A DNA stretch of 64,000 nucleotides from Paenibacillus etheri (GTDB lineage: Bacteria > Bacillota > Bacilli > Paenibacillales > Paenibacillaceae), in the NCBI RefSeq assembly GCF_001012825.1, contig NZ_LCZJ02000098.1, positions 1 to 64,000 of the forward strand. The letters are read 5' to 3'. Position numbers and translations under genes: made by a program. Shown here piece after piece: positions 17,853-27,686 of this stretch. Positions within the stretch are counted from its first letter, which is position 1. Each line of letters begins with the position of its first letter. The notes under the pieces were generated by a model that saw only the letters and a list, made by a program, of their open reading frames with translations, searched no databases and had not been told where the DNA came from.

Positions 17853-20800
17853 ATGTTAAAAAAGTTAGGCAAGATTGGATTGGCTTTTATATTAGTCATT
17901 GGGCTGCTGCCGATGATCTCACTCCGGGCATACGCTGCCACACCTTCATTCACCAAAACGGTGGACTTTCCCATTCAGCCTCCAGTTACAAACGCCTCGG
18001 GTAAGAATGTTTCTGATGTTGATGTTCTTCCTGACGGAAGTACCGCAGTAGTGTTGAACACCTTCGCTTATCAAGGTTATTCCTACGTTTATTCTTATTT
18101 TTTGAAGATTTTTGACAGCACGGGAGCTCCTAAAGCGGATGTTCCTCTAAGTAACTTAATGGATACCTATTACCAAATGACTGATGTGAATATGCTTGCG
18201 CTAAGTGACGGAAGGATTCTGATTACTTACCATAAAAGCGACAGTAGCCCTAATAATTTGCAATTGGGGGCCGCTAAAGAGAACACTCCCAATGCCTATT
18301 TCATGGTGCTAAACCAGTCCGGACAAAAGGTGGTCGGTCAGACACAGATTAATACATACTCTGCCGCCAGTACCCCGGCACTTACGCGCTTTGTCTCTAT
18401 AACAGAGTTGTCTGACGGCAATATAGCCTTTTCCTGGCAACGAAACGACAATATTAGCACGGCTACGCGCGTGTTCACTGTTGAGGGCGACCCAGTTTCG
18501 GGAGAAACACTTCTGGTTTCCCATAATGCAAGCATGTCTTATGTATCCGCTGGAGACGGTGTATATATGGTTGCTTACAATTCGGGAGTAGGACCTCAGT
18601 CGGATAAAATTTATTTGAAAATATTCAGTAATAATGGAGATCTCATAAATACAATTGATAAAGGAATAAGAACGAATGAAAAACAGCTCTACTTGTCTAC
18701 GTTGAACAACGGGAATTTCATGTTCAGCCAATATTATTATGTAACGGACTCATCAACGGTTTCTTTATATGATAAGAACGGTACGAGTAAGGGTGATTTT
18801 ACAGTAAGCGGCTCTCTAGGCGAATCTTCGGCTGCTATTTATAGGAATGGTGCAAATCCGGGATTTGTAACCGTAAGTATGGACCCCACTTCTACAAACG
18901 CTATCAATGATGCGTACAACAACTTTAAAGAATGGTCGGGAACGCAGTATGCTTACCTGAATTATTATGACAATGACGGTAGTTTGGTCTTTACATCGGA
19001 TCAGCCGGTGGATTCCGCTCCGGTGGCTATGCAGGGTTTCAATGAAGCAACTTGGATGTACGCTGTGGAATATTATCCAAGCTTCCGATTGTATCCCACC
19101 TTTGGCGACAAGCTTGTCTTGGTGACAACCGATAATACGGATGCTGATCATTATAGAATAACTGCCAAAATATTTGAGACAGGAGCTCCGGCACCGGCAG
19201 CCATCATTGACTATGCAGCTGAACAACTGACCGGACTGACGCCAAACAGCGCGTACTCGGTTAACAACGGTACGGCGGTAACGGCGACAGCAGATGGTAA
19301 GCTGGCTATAGACATCAGCTGGTTTGGAACGTCAGTGAGCATCGTGAAGAAAGGCGATGGCTCGACGACAACGGATAGCCCGGCACAAACGCTGATTATT
19401 CCATCCCGTCCAGGGGCGCCGACTGGTGTTACGGCGACGAATGAAACGGCGATAAGTGCTAAGGATGGTACATTGACTAACTTAACAACTGCGATGGAGT
19501 ACAAGAAGGGTGTAGCGGGTACTTGGACGAATATTTCAGGTGCGACCGTAACGGGACTTGTTCCTGACATGTACTATGTCAGGACAAAAGCGACGGTGAC
19601 GGCGTTTGCGTCAGAAGCAAAGAGCGTTACGGTGGCTACGTTCGTGGCAACACCGGAAGTAACACCGGCAGCCATCATTGATTATACGGCAGAGCAGTTA
19701 ACTGGTCTGGCGCCAAACGGCGCGTATACGGTGAACGGTACGGCAGTAACAGCGACAACAGATGGCAAGCTGGCCATTAACAGTGGTTGGTTGGGAACGT
19801 CGCTGAGCATCGTGAAGAAAGGTAATGGCTCTACGACATTGGATAGCGCGGCGCAGACGCTAAGCATTCCGCCCCGTGCAGGAGCGCCGACTGGTGTGAT
19901 AGCGACGGATGAAACGGAGATCAGTGCTAACAATGGTACATTGACGAACGTGACAACCGAGATGGAATTCAAGAAAGGTACAGCAGGTGTATGGACGAGT
20001 GTAGCAGGTGAAACCGTAACGGGACTTGATCCGGACACGTATTATGTGCGGACGAAAGCAACGACGACGGCATTTGCTTCAGAAGCGAAGAGCGTGACGG
20101 TGGCTACGTTTGTGCCAACGCCGGAAGCGGCACCGGTAGCCACCATTGATTATGTGGCAGAGCAGTTAACAGGCTTGACGCCAAGTGGCTCGTACACGGT
20201 AAACGGCACTTTGGTAACAGCGACAGTGGATGGCGAGCTAACTATTGATAGTAGTTGGTTGGGAACATCACTGAGCATTGTGAAGAAGGGCAACAGTTCT
20301 ACGACTACGGATAGCACAGCGCAGACGCTAAGCATTCCGATCCGTCCAGGGGCGCCGATAGGTATAACGGCGACGGACGAAACAGCGATAAATGCTAATA
20401 ATGGTACATTGACGAACGTGACAACCGAGATGGAATACAAGAAGGGTGTGGCGGGTGCGTGGAAGGATGTGCCGGGTGAAACCGTAACGGGACTAACTCC
20501 AGACACGTACCATGTGCGGACGAAAGCGACGGGGGCGGCATTTGCGTCAGCTTCAGTGCAAGTGGCGGTGGTTGCCTTTGTGGCAACACCGGAAGTGGCG
20601 CCGGCAGCCGTTATTGATTATTCGGCCGAACAACTGACAGGTCTCACGCCAAACGGCTCGTACACAGTAAACGGGGCTTCGGTCACAGCGACAGCTAATG
20701 GCAAGTTAGCTATTGGTAGCAGTTGGTTGGGAACGTCGCTGAGCCTTGTGAAGAAGGGAAATGGCACGACGACAACGGATAGTGCGGCGCAGACGCTAAG

Positions 20801-23800
20801 CATTCCGTCCCGTGCAGGGGTGCCGACTGGTGTAACGGCGACGGATGAAACGGCGATAAATGCCAACGATGGCACATTGACGAACGTAACAAACGCGTTG
20901 GAATACAAGAAGGGCACAGCAGGTGCATGGATAGATGTGTCGGGCACAACCGTAACAGGATTAACTCCAGACACGTATTATCTCCGGACGAAAGCGACTA
21001 TGACGGCATTTGCGTCAGAAGCGAAGAGCGTGACGGTAGCTACGTTCGTGCCAACACCGGAAGCGACACCGACAGGCATCATTGATTATGCGGCAGAGCA
21101 GTTAACAGGCTTGACGCCAAGTGGCTCGTACACGGTAAATGGTACAGCGGTTACGGCGACAGCAGATGGTAAGCTGGCCATTAACAGTAGTTGGATAGGA
21201 ACATCGCTGAGCATCGTGAAGAAGGGCAACAGTTCGACGACAACGGATAGCGCGGCGCAGACGCTGAGCATTCCCTCCCGTTCAGTGGCGCCGACTGGTG
21301 TGACAGCAACGGGTGAAACGGGGTTGAACACGAACGATGGTGCGCTCCTCAACGTTACTCCTGCGATGGAATACAAGAAAGGTACAGCAGGTGCATGGTC
21401 AGATGTACCTGGTACAAGCGTGACGGGACTAACTCCAGACACATATTATGTGCGGACGAAAGCAACAGCGACGGCATTTACCTCGGCTTCGGTGCAAGTG
21501 ACGGTATCGGCATTCACGAAAACGCCAGAAGCGACGCCGGCGGCCGTCATCGACTATGCTACTGAACAGTTGGTGGGCCTGACGCCAAGTGGCACATACA
21601 TGTTAAACGATACAGCGATTACGGTGCCAGTAGATGGCAAGCTGGAAATTGATAGCAGTTGGTTGGGCACGTCACTGAGCATCATTAAGATAGGCGACGG
21701 TTCAACAACTACGGACAGTGCGGTACAGACGTTAAGTATTCCATCTCGTGCAGCGGCTCCGGTAGGTGTGACTGTTACGGATGTAACGTACAATGGGGCT
21801 AATAATGGCACCATTCAGAATCTGACAGTTCACATGGAGTACAAAATAGGCAGCACTGGTCTTTGGACAGAAGTTACAGACACAATGATTACTGACCTTG
21901 CGCCAGACACGTATTATGTTCGGGAAAAGGCAACGGCAACAGCATTCGCTTCTATTGCTGCTCAGGTTAACGTTCATGACTCGAATGCGGTCATTCCGTA
22001 CGCGCCTGAAGTCACGGCTGATGATCAGAACAATACGATCGTTGGTCTGGACACAAGTATGGAATTTTCAGTGGACGACGGACCTTACGTACGGTACGAC
22101 GGAACTAACTTGCCAGACTTGAGTGGTGAGCACAACGTTAAGGTACGGGTGGTAGCTAGCGGGTCCGTTCCGGCGGGACCGGCAACTACGCTGATCTTTA
22201 CAATTAATTTGCTTATCCCTGCGGGTGGCTTGAACGTGAGTGCCATCGATCCAAGTGGCTCGGCAAATAATGGCTATACGCAAATCACCGTTACGCCTAC
22301 ACTGGCTGAAGGACATAAGCTCTTTTATAAGAACTTTGGCGCTGGTAGCATCGTCGTACCCAATGTGGGAGATGTCCTGATTGGATACACGCTTGTAGGC
22401 AGTGAGGGATTGGTTCCTGCGGCCAATGGGGATACGATTGGGATTGCAGAGGTAGATGCTGACGGCAAGGTGGTTAAATACGGTAGTGCAACAGCAGCTG
22501 TGGCGGCTGATACCGTAACACCTGGTACTGATCCGGTCAGCCCAGGAACCGGAAGTAACTCGAATAGCGGAACAACCACCGGTAATGCGAACACAGTTGT
22601 TACCGATGTGATCGTCCTTGTTAACGGTAAGGAAGAGAATGCGGGCAAAGCAACAACAACGACCTCAGGAAACGTGAGAACAACTATTATCGTCGTTGAC
22701 CCAGCTAAACTCCTAGCGAAGCTGGACGCGGAAGGTAATGGAGCGGTAGTTACCGTTCCGGTGACGTTGGATTCCAACATCATCGTCGCTGAGTTAAACG
22801 GTCAAATAATTAAGAACATGGAGAACGCATCGGCTACTCTAGTGTTTCAGACAAGTAAAGGTACTTATACTTTGGCAGCCGACGAAATCAACATCAGTGC
22901 GTTAGCTAAGAAACTTGGAAATGGCTTGAAGCTGGAAGATATCACACTGAAGATTACGATCAGTGAGACCTCGGCATCCATGAACCAGGTAGTGGCGGGT
23001 GCGGCAAGTAGAGGTGGCTTCACACTCGTTGCACCGTCACTAGATTTCGTTGTTACCGCTACTTACGGTACATCGACAGTGGAAGTGAGTCAGTTCAATG
23101 CTTACGTAGAGCGGATAGTGCCACTTCCAGGTGGTACTGATCCGAACCGGATTACGACTGGCGTCGTTGTGGAGCCAGATGGCACAGTGCGCCATGTACC
23201 GACCAGATTCGTTCAGAAGGACGGCAAATACTACGCAGTTATTAAGAGTGTGACGAACAGTTCGTATTCGGTGATCTGGCATCCGCTGACTTTTGCGGAT
23301 GTGGAGAATCATTGGGCGAAGGACGCAGTGAACGATATGGGATCTCGTCTAGTGATTAATGGAGTGAACAAAACGACGTTTAACCCGAATGCAGATATCA
23401 CCCGGGCAGAGTTCGCGGCGATCATTGTACGCGGTCTGGGACTGAAGCTTGGGGAAGGGAAGACAGCATTTGCGGATGTAGCGGCGAATAGTTGGTATGC
23501 AGGAGCGGTTGAAACGGCATATGAGTACGGTCTGATCACTGGTTTTGAGGACGGCACATTCCAGCCGAATGCTCCAATCACTCGCGAGCAAGCCATGAAC
23601 ATTATCGCTAAAGCGATGAAGTTAACCGGCCTTGCGGACCAGACTGGTACAGTGGATGCGACAAGCATACTCGCTGCCTTTACAGATGCCGGTAACATAG
23701 GTGTCTGGGCTAAGGATAGTCTGGCGCTTGCGGCCAAGGCTGGCTTAATTAGCGGTCGTGGCGACAATAAGCTGGAGGCAAAGGCTAATGTCACCCGCGC

Positions 23801-23855
23801 GGAAGTGGCAGTTCTGATTCAGCGGTTGTTGCAGAAGTCGGGGCTAATTGATTAA
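17853..23855 (+). CDS. Large S-layer-anchored (SLH) repeat exoprotein
   Basis: A 2,000-residue cell-surface protein. Signal peptide at 1-28 (MLKKLGKIG...AYAA); an N-terminal beta-propeller-like region (about 30-440) with repeated short strand patterns such as SDGRILITYH and SDGNIAFSW; six Ig/FN3-like repeats of 156 residues (about 447-1375), each with IDYxAEQLTGLTP, VTATADGKL and a GTLTNVTxxMEYKKG half; a Thr/Gly-rich stretch; and three SLH domains (about 1813-2000) with FADVxxxW...ITRAEF patterns. SLH domains bind pyruvylated secondary cell-wall polymer. The start at 17853 is chosen for the adjacent AAGGAGGAAAG; an ATG 30 bases earlier lacks one. Ligand or enzyme activity cannot be told. Confidence 0.9.
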   Translation: MLKKLGKIGLAFILVIGLLPMISLRAYAATPSFTKTVDFPIQPPVTNASGKNVSDVDVLPDGSTAVVLNTFAYQGYSYVYSYFLKIFDSTGAPKADVPLSNLMDTYYQMTDVNMLALSDGRILITYHKSDSSPNNLQLGAAKENTPNAYFMVLNQSGQKVVGQTQINTYSAASTPALTRFVSITELSDGNIAFSWQRNDNISTATRVFTVEGDPVSGETLLVSHNASMSYVSAGDGVYMVAYNSGVGPQSDKIYLKIFSNNGDLINTIDKGIRTNEKQLYLSTLNNGNFMFSQYYYVTDSSTVSLYDKNGTSKGDFTVSGSLGESSAAIYRNGANPGFVTVSMDPTSTNAINDAYNNFKEWSGTQYAYLNYYDNDGSLVFTSDQPVDSAPVAMQGFNEATWMYAVEYYPSFRLYPTFGDKLVLVTTDNTDADHYRITAKIFETGAPAPAAIIDYAAEQLTGLTPNSAYSVNNGTAVTATADGKLAIDISWFGTSVSIVKKGDGSTTTDSPAQTLIIPSRPGAPTGVTATNETAISAKDGTLTNLTTAMEYKKGVAGTWTNISGATVTGLVPDMYYVRTKATVTAFASEAKSVTVATFVATPEVTPAAIIDYTAEQLTGLAPNGAYTVNGTAVTATTDGKLAINSGWLGTSLSIVKKGNGSTTLDSAAQTLSIPPRAGAPTGVIATDETEISANNGTLTNVTTEMEFKKGTAGVWTSVAGETVTGLDPDTYYVRTKATTTAFASEAKSVTVATFVPTPEAAPVATIDYVAEQLTGLTPSGSYTVNGTLVTATVDGELTIDSSWLGTSLSIVKKGNSSTTTDSTAQTLSIPIRPGAPIGITATDETAINANNGTLTNVTTEMEYKKGVAGAWKDVPGETVTGLTPDTYHVRTKATGAAFASASVQVAVVAFVATPEVAPAAVIDYSAEQLTGLTPNGSYTVNGASVTATANGKLAIGSSWLGTSLSLVKKGNGTTTTDSAAQTLSIPSRAGVPTGVTATDETAINANDGTLTNVTNALEYKKGTAGAWIDVSGTTVTGLTPDTYYLRTKATMTAFASEAKSVTVATFVPTPEATPTGIIDYAAEQLTGLTPSGSYTVNGTAVTATADGKLAINSSWIGTSLSIVKKGNSSTTTDSAAQTLSIPSRSVAPTGVTATGETGLNTNDGALLNVTPAMEYKKGTAGAWSDVPGTSVTGLTPDTYYVRTKATATAFTSASVQVTVSAFTKTPEATPAAVIDYATEQLVGLTPSGTYMLNDTAITVPVDGKLEIDSSWLGTSLSIIKIGDGSTTTDSAVQTLSIPSRAAAPVGVTVTDVTYNGANNGTIQNLTVHMEYKIGSTGLWTEVTDTMITDLAPDTYYVREKATATAFASIAAQVNVHDSNAVIPYAPEVTADDQNNTIVGLDTSMEFSVDDGPYVRYDGTNLPDLSGEHNVKVRVVASGSVPAGPATTLIFTINLLIPAGGLNVSAIDPSGSANNGYTQITVTPTLAEGHKLFYKNFGAGSIVVPNVGDVLIGYTLVGSEGLVPAANGDTIGIAEVDADGKVVKYGSATAAVAADTVTPGTDPVSPGTGSNSNSGTTTGNANTVVTDVIVLVNGKEENAGKATTTTSGNVRTTIIVVDPAKLLAKLDAEGNGAVVTVPVTLDSNIIVAELNGQIIKNMENASATLVFQTSKGTYTLAADEINISALAKKLGNGLKLEDITLKITISETSASMNQVVAGAASRGGFTLVAPSLDFVVTATYGTSTVEVSQFNAYVERIVPLPGGTDPNRITTGVVVEPDGTVRHVPTRFVQKDGKYYAVIKSVTNSSYSVIWHPLTFADVENHWAKDAVNDMGSRLVINGVNKTTFNPNADITRAEFAAIIVRGLGLKLGEGKTAFADVAANSWYAGAVETAYEYGLITGFEDGTFQPNAPITREQAMNIIAKAMKLTGLADQTGTVDATSILAAFTDAGNIGVWAKDSLALAAKAGLISGRGDNKLEAKANVTRAEVAVLIQRLLQKSGLID
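19190..21985 (+). repeat. Six tandem 468-471 bp coding repeats
   Basis: Corresponding points in the units lie at 471, 468, 468, 468 and 468 bp spacing. Units share long identical stretches (for example around GGTTGGGAACGTCGCTGAGC), so copy number can change by recombination. The last unit is the most diverged. Confidence 0.9.
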
Positions 23856-23875
23856 ATTGAAATGAGTAACGGAAG

Positions 23876-23910
23876 AGCGAATTCGGTGTAGAGCTGAATT
23901 CGCTTTTTTT
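23876..23910 (+). terminator. Terminator after the SLH gene
   Basis: AGCGAATTC and GAATTCGCT form a perfect nine-base stem followed by T7. Confidence 0.85.
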
Positions 23911-23988
23911 GTTTGGTTAGCTCATTTTCTGGGTTGTCATTATTTCTGAACTCACCGACAACACTAGAGCTTACAGGAGAATTTGTTA

Positions 23989-24131
23989 TGCTTAATGGCG
24001 GGGAACAATCGGGTCAGTATGAAAAGCTAGTTTATATTCGTAATGAAATTATTAAGCAATTTGAAAAGATTATTTCATTTTCCGATAGATTGTCCGAAGG
24101 TAATTTTTATTTATACCATTGTGGAATATAG
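23989..24131 (+). CDS. Possible small protein or gene remnant (47 residues)
   Basis: An open frame starting MLNGGEQSGQYEKLVYIRNE with AGGAGAATTTG upstream. The peptide is amphipathic and helical and ends YLYHCGI. I do not recognise it. It may be the start of a truncated gene, since nothing matching continues after 24131. The surrounding 23911-24349 stretch shows nothing else. Confidence 0.3.
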
Positions 24132-24349
24132 AGCTTTGCTTTCCATTGCATCCCATAGCGTCTTTATTTTTTCGCTTCTGGTTAGCTGACTGGAGGGCAT
24201 GGCCATGAAGGTAAGGTATACCCAGTGCCGATAATCCGTTTCTTCCGCGTTCCACAGAGTACGTTATCTAATATTTTAAGCTCTGCTTATATAGAGGGAA
24301 AATATTGAAAAACGTCGAATATATAAATTCAGAAAAAAGGAGGATAATC

Positions 24350-26464
24350 ATGTTATTTGTCAGAAAAAAACGAAATCAGGCGGTTCGCAGTCCTCGTATG
24401 CGCATCATACATTATACTGTCCTCTTCGTACTGCTATTCGGAGTTGTAAGTACAGGGTTATTTAGTGCAACGGGCAATATTGTCGCAGCAGATGCAGCCA
24501 GTGAGGGGACCGGGTACACCTCAGACCAACTAGAAGGTCTACAATTCCTCAACGAGGTGAGAACCCGAGCGGGTATTCCGCCTGTTCAACTGAATGCAGC
24601 GATTACTAAGGCGGCAATCTCACATGCTGAATTTTATAATGCCAATCAAGCAGATCTTCCAGGCCTGAATGCTCACTCCGAAATATCGGGAAATCCTGGC
24701 TATACTGGCCAGTCGGTAATGGCACGGATGAAGGCGGCGGGTTGGGTGTCGGGATCGCAGGGTTATGCAACGGGAGAGGTTATGCACTTCCAACAAAAAA
24801 GCAGTAAAGCAGCTATTCAAGGGTGGCTCGATACAGCCTATCACCGTGACATTATACTGGACCCCCGCTATACAGAGATTGGAATTGGCTTGGCTCAAGG
24901 AACTGCCGTCCTGGATGCCGGAGGTCCTGGAAAGACACAGCCTGTAGGTGGAGGCATCTCCGTGTACCCTTACGATCAGCAGACAGACGTACCTGTCGGG
25001 TTCTATGGAAATGAAATGCCGAATCCACTTAAACAATTTGATGTTGATTACTCGGGGTATATTATATCTGCGGCTACAGATAAGGATATGATCTCGCATA
25101 AAGCGGTGATTACCGATGAGAAAGGAACAGAGATTCCTTATCATGAAGAATTTAAAGGCGATGATACTCTTTTCATATATCCCAAGTCCATATTAAAGGG
25201 TAATCACAAGTACACCGTCTCTCTGGAATATCAAGCAGAAGGCGCTTTGGATACCCAGACGAAAGTATGGTCTTTCACCACTGGAAAGGGGCATGTACTA
25301 ACACAACTGGTTCCAACTTATAAAGAAATCGTGATAAATGAAGGCGGGCAATTGCAGCTTCAAACGGAAGGCAAATATGATGATGGAACAACGGATGTGC
25401 TGTTAGGCGATGAGGTCAAGTATTCCAGTAACAAGATCAATGGTCTAAGCACATCTTCCACCGGAGCTATACTGGGTGTTAAAACAGGGGATTACACCAT
25501 TACAGCATCTTCAGGTGCCCTATCTTCACAGTTCAAAGTGAAAGTATATCCAAAATTAAAATCAAAGGTCTACCCTGCTGTCGACCCAAGCAAGCTGACG
25601 GATATTACGGGGAACAAGGCATTACCAGCCATTGAATGGGCACTTAAAGCAGGCATCATGACTGAAGCGGGAAAAGGTCTCTTTAAACCCGATGCGACGG
25701 TAAGCGAAGCTGAATTCTGGACCATGCTCCTAAAAGCATATAAAGTTAATATTGAAGCTTACCAGCAAGCCAAAATAAAGCATTGGGCAGATGCGGCTTA
25801 CCTTATAGCCAAGGAGCGTAATTTCCCGCTTAATGGTTTATCCAATCTGTCCGCAAGGGATAGTCAAATCACTCGGCTGAAGATCGCTGAGATTATAGCC
25901 GCAGCAGACGGGCTGAATTTCAAAAACTATGATGCTGTGAAGTTCGTGCTTGGGAAGGATTATGTGCGGGGCGTAACGGAGCTGTCATTGTCAGGCTATC
26001 AGGGGGATAAAGGGATTACCCGTGCAGAGGCTGCGCAGATCCTTCAGTATTTGCGGCCCAAGCTTACTGAATTGCGGGGACGGCCGATTAGTGCAACACC
26101 GAATTCAACGTTGCCAGAGCTACCGCCAAAGGTAGTGTACGTTAAGCCCGATACGTTCAATGATCGATCGTTCTTTTCGGAATTCCGCGAAGATTATACG
26201 CTTACGGTTGAAGGAAAGTTCACCCAATTCGCTGGTCAAACTCTCAAGGTGCGTGTGCAAACAGGGGGGAAGAGTCCTAAACAGATAGAAGACTTGAGTG
26301 TAACCTTAGACAGTGAAGGAAGGTTCAAAGTGGAGTCTGGTCCCTACGAACAAGCTTCTCTGAATTTATATTTGGCAACTCCCGGCGTTAGTTACTGTTT
26401 AAATGTACAGTATAACACCATGAATGAGAACCAATATACTAGTACAGCATCAGATTTTAAATAG
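24350..26464 (+). CDS. Secreted CAP-domain protein with Ig-like and SLH-like regions
   Basis: A 704-residue exported protein. A membrane-spanning signal (about 18-50) is followed by a CAP/SCP domain (about 60-200, YkwD-like) with LNEVRTRAGIPPVQ, histidine-containing SHAEF and NAHSE segments and HRDIILDPRYTEIGIG. Next come a Big_5-like beta domain (about 215-310), a Big_2-like domain (about 320-400), two degenerate SLH-type segments (about 415-580) and a beta tail. CAP proteins in spore formers are extracellular, with varied or unknown activity. Start: the ATG at 24350 has AAAAGGAGGATAATC directly upstream, while the longer frame from 24305 does not. It is the next gene after the SLH protein and is possibly related to the cell envelope. 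Confidence 0.8.
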   Translation: MLFVRKKRNQAVRSPRMRIIHYTVLFVLLFGVVSTGLFSATGNIVAADAASEGTGYTSDQLEGLQFLNEVRTRAGIPPVQLNAAITKAAISHAEFYNANQADLPGLNAHSEISGNPGYTGQSVMARMKAAGWVSGSQGYATGEVMHFQQKSSKAAIQGWLDTAYHRDIILDPRYTEIGIGLAQGTAVLDAGGPGKTQPVGGGISVYPYDQQTDVPVGFYGNEMPNPLKQFDVDYSGYIISAATDKDMISHKAVITDEKGTEIPYHEEFKGDDTLFIYPKSILKGNHKYTVSLEYQAEGALDTQTKVWSFTTGKGHVLTQLVPTYKEIVINEGGQLQLQTEGKYDDGTTDVLLGDEVKYSSNKINGLSTSSTGAILGVKTGDYTITASSGALSSQFKVKVYPKLKSKVYPAVDPSKLTDITGNKALPAIEWALKAGIMTEAGKGLFKPDATVSEAEFWTMLLKAYKVNIEAYQQAKIKHWADAAYLIAKERNFPLNGLSNLSARDSQITRLKIAEIIAAADGLNFKNYDAVKFVLGKDYVRGVTELSLSGYQGDKGITRAEAAQILQYLRPKLTELRGRPISATPNSTLPELPPKVVYVKPDTFNDRSFFSEFREDYTLTVEGKFTQFAGQTLKVRVQTGGKSPKQIEDLSVTLDSEGRFKVESGPYEQASLNLYLATPGVSYCLNVQYNTMNENQYTSTASDFK

Positions 26465-26560
26465 TTAATTTATGGTAGATGCGATATAGTCGAGAGAAAA
26501 AGAGGTATCGACTATTATGAAGCAGCAAGAATTTAGGGGTTGCTTGACCGCGGATCAACA

Positions 26561-27337
26561 TGGGGAGATAAACCGTAATACTTCCGTCAATTGAGCATCG
26601 ACATGGCCAAAGAAGGATTCAAAGGTATCGATATTAATATGGGTTGTCCTGTAGCTAATGTAGCAGAGAACGGGAAGGGTAGCGGCCTGATCTGCCGTCC
26701 AGAACTCGCAGCGGAGATCATCCAGGCGGCCAAAGCCGGGGGACTGTCTGTCAGTGTCAAAACAAGGCTCGGTTTCAGCAGCGTAGACGAAAGGCGCGGC
26801 TGGTTAACCCATATCCTGAAGCAAGACATTGTGAATCTGTCCATTCACCTGCGCACAAGAGAGGAAATGAGCAAAGCAGATGCACACTGGGAATTGATTT
26901 CTGAGATTAAAAAGCTTCGCGATGAGGTGGCACCAGATATCCTGCTGACGATTAACTGGAATATCCCTGACCGCCAGAATTGCCTCAGGTTCGCTGAGCA
27001 GTACGGTGTGGATGGGATTATGATTGGGCGCGGTATTTTTCATAATCCGTTTGCTTTTGAGCAGGAGCCGAAGGATCACAGCAGTGAGGAATTGCTTGAT
27101 CTGCTGTGGTTGCATCTGGATCTCTATGATCAATATTCAGGACTGGAACGTCGTTCGTTCAGCCCTCTTCAACGATTCTTCAAAATCTATGTCCGCGGAT
27201 TTCGCGGGGCAAGTGAATTAAGAAATAACTTAATGAATACAAAGTCTACGAGTGAAGTGCGTGCGTTGCTCGATGAATTTGGAAATAAGGAGCCGATGGG
27301 GCCGAGGGACTTGGGGATTAAGTTGCTGAGTTTGTAG
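26561..27337 (+). pseudogene. dus: 5'-truncated tRNA-dihydrouridine synthase
   Basis: The readable part, [20 protein letters not shown] onward, is the middle and C-terminus of a Dus flavoenzyme, with the catalytic Cys in NMGCPVANV and the FMN-site segment [15 protein letters not shown]. Homology begins earlier (WGDKP at 26561), but there is an in-frame TAA at 26576-26578 and about 70 N-terminal residues, including much of the FMN-binding start, are absent. There is no ribosome binding site for a short version. It is therefore a decayed gene. Intact Dus reduces uridines in tRNA D-loops using FMN and NADPH. Confidence 0.8.
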
Positions 27338-27453
27338 AAATCCGTGTAGAAAATAGAATAGACGCTAAAAGAGTGAGGATCGGATGAATGGAGAAGGGGC
27401 AAACCCGGAGCCAACAAGCCTGTCCTCTGTTTTGTTATAGAAGGTGGAATTAC

Positions 27454-27530
27454 ATGTCCCAGAGCAAATTGAAGCAATAACTGGAGGGGGTTCTCAGTCA
27501 TGCGCTAGAGGGAATTGGATAAAATGTGAA
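27454..27530 (+). pseudogene. N-terminal fragment of a second SF0329-family gene
   Basis: ATGTCCCAGAGCAAATTGAA and the following codons read MSQSKLKQ, stop, LEGVLSHALEG, the counterpart of MSWSKLKQQLESFLCPAL in the intact gene at 14829. A TAA at 27478 replaces a Gln codon and homology stops soon after. The matching C-terminus is 1.8 kb downstream. Confidence 0.75.
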
Positions 27531-27686
27531 AAATATATGCCCAGTTGTAATACTTTCACCATGTTCATTACTCCCAAAATAAGCAAATATAGATACAGAA
27601 GCTGATACGAAAATGCAGCCGCTTAAAAAATTATCGAGCTGCTCCGATTGTTATTGAAGGAATTATAGGAAGAGGTGTTGTGAACG

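Noticed and set aside
19211-21814. Series of about 118-codon antisense frames
   Set aside because: They repeat with the sense-strand repeat period and have no start signals; a by-product of the SLH protein repeats.
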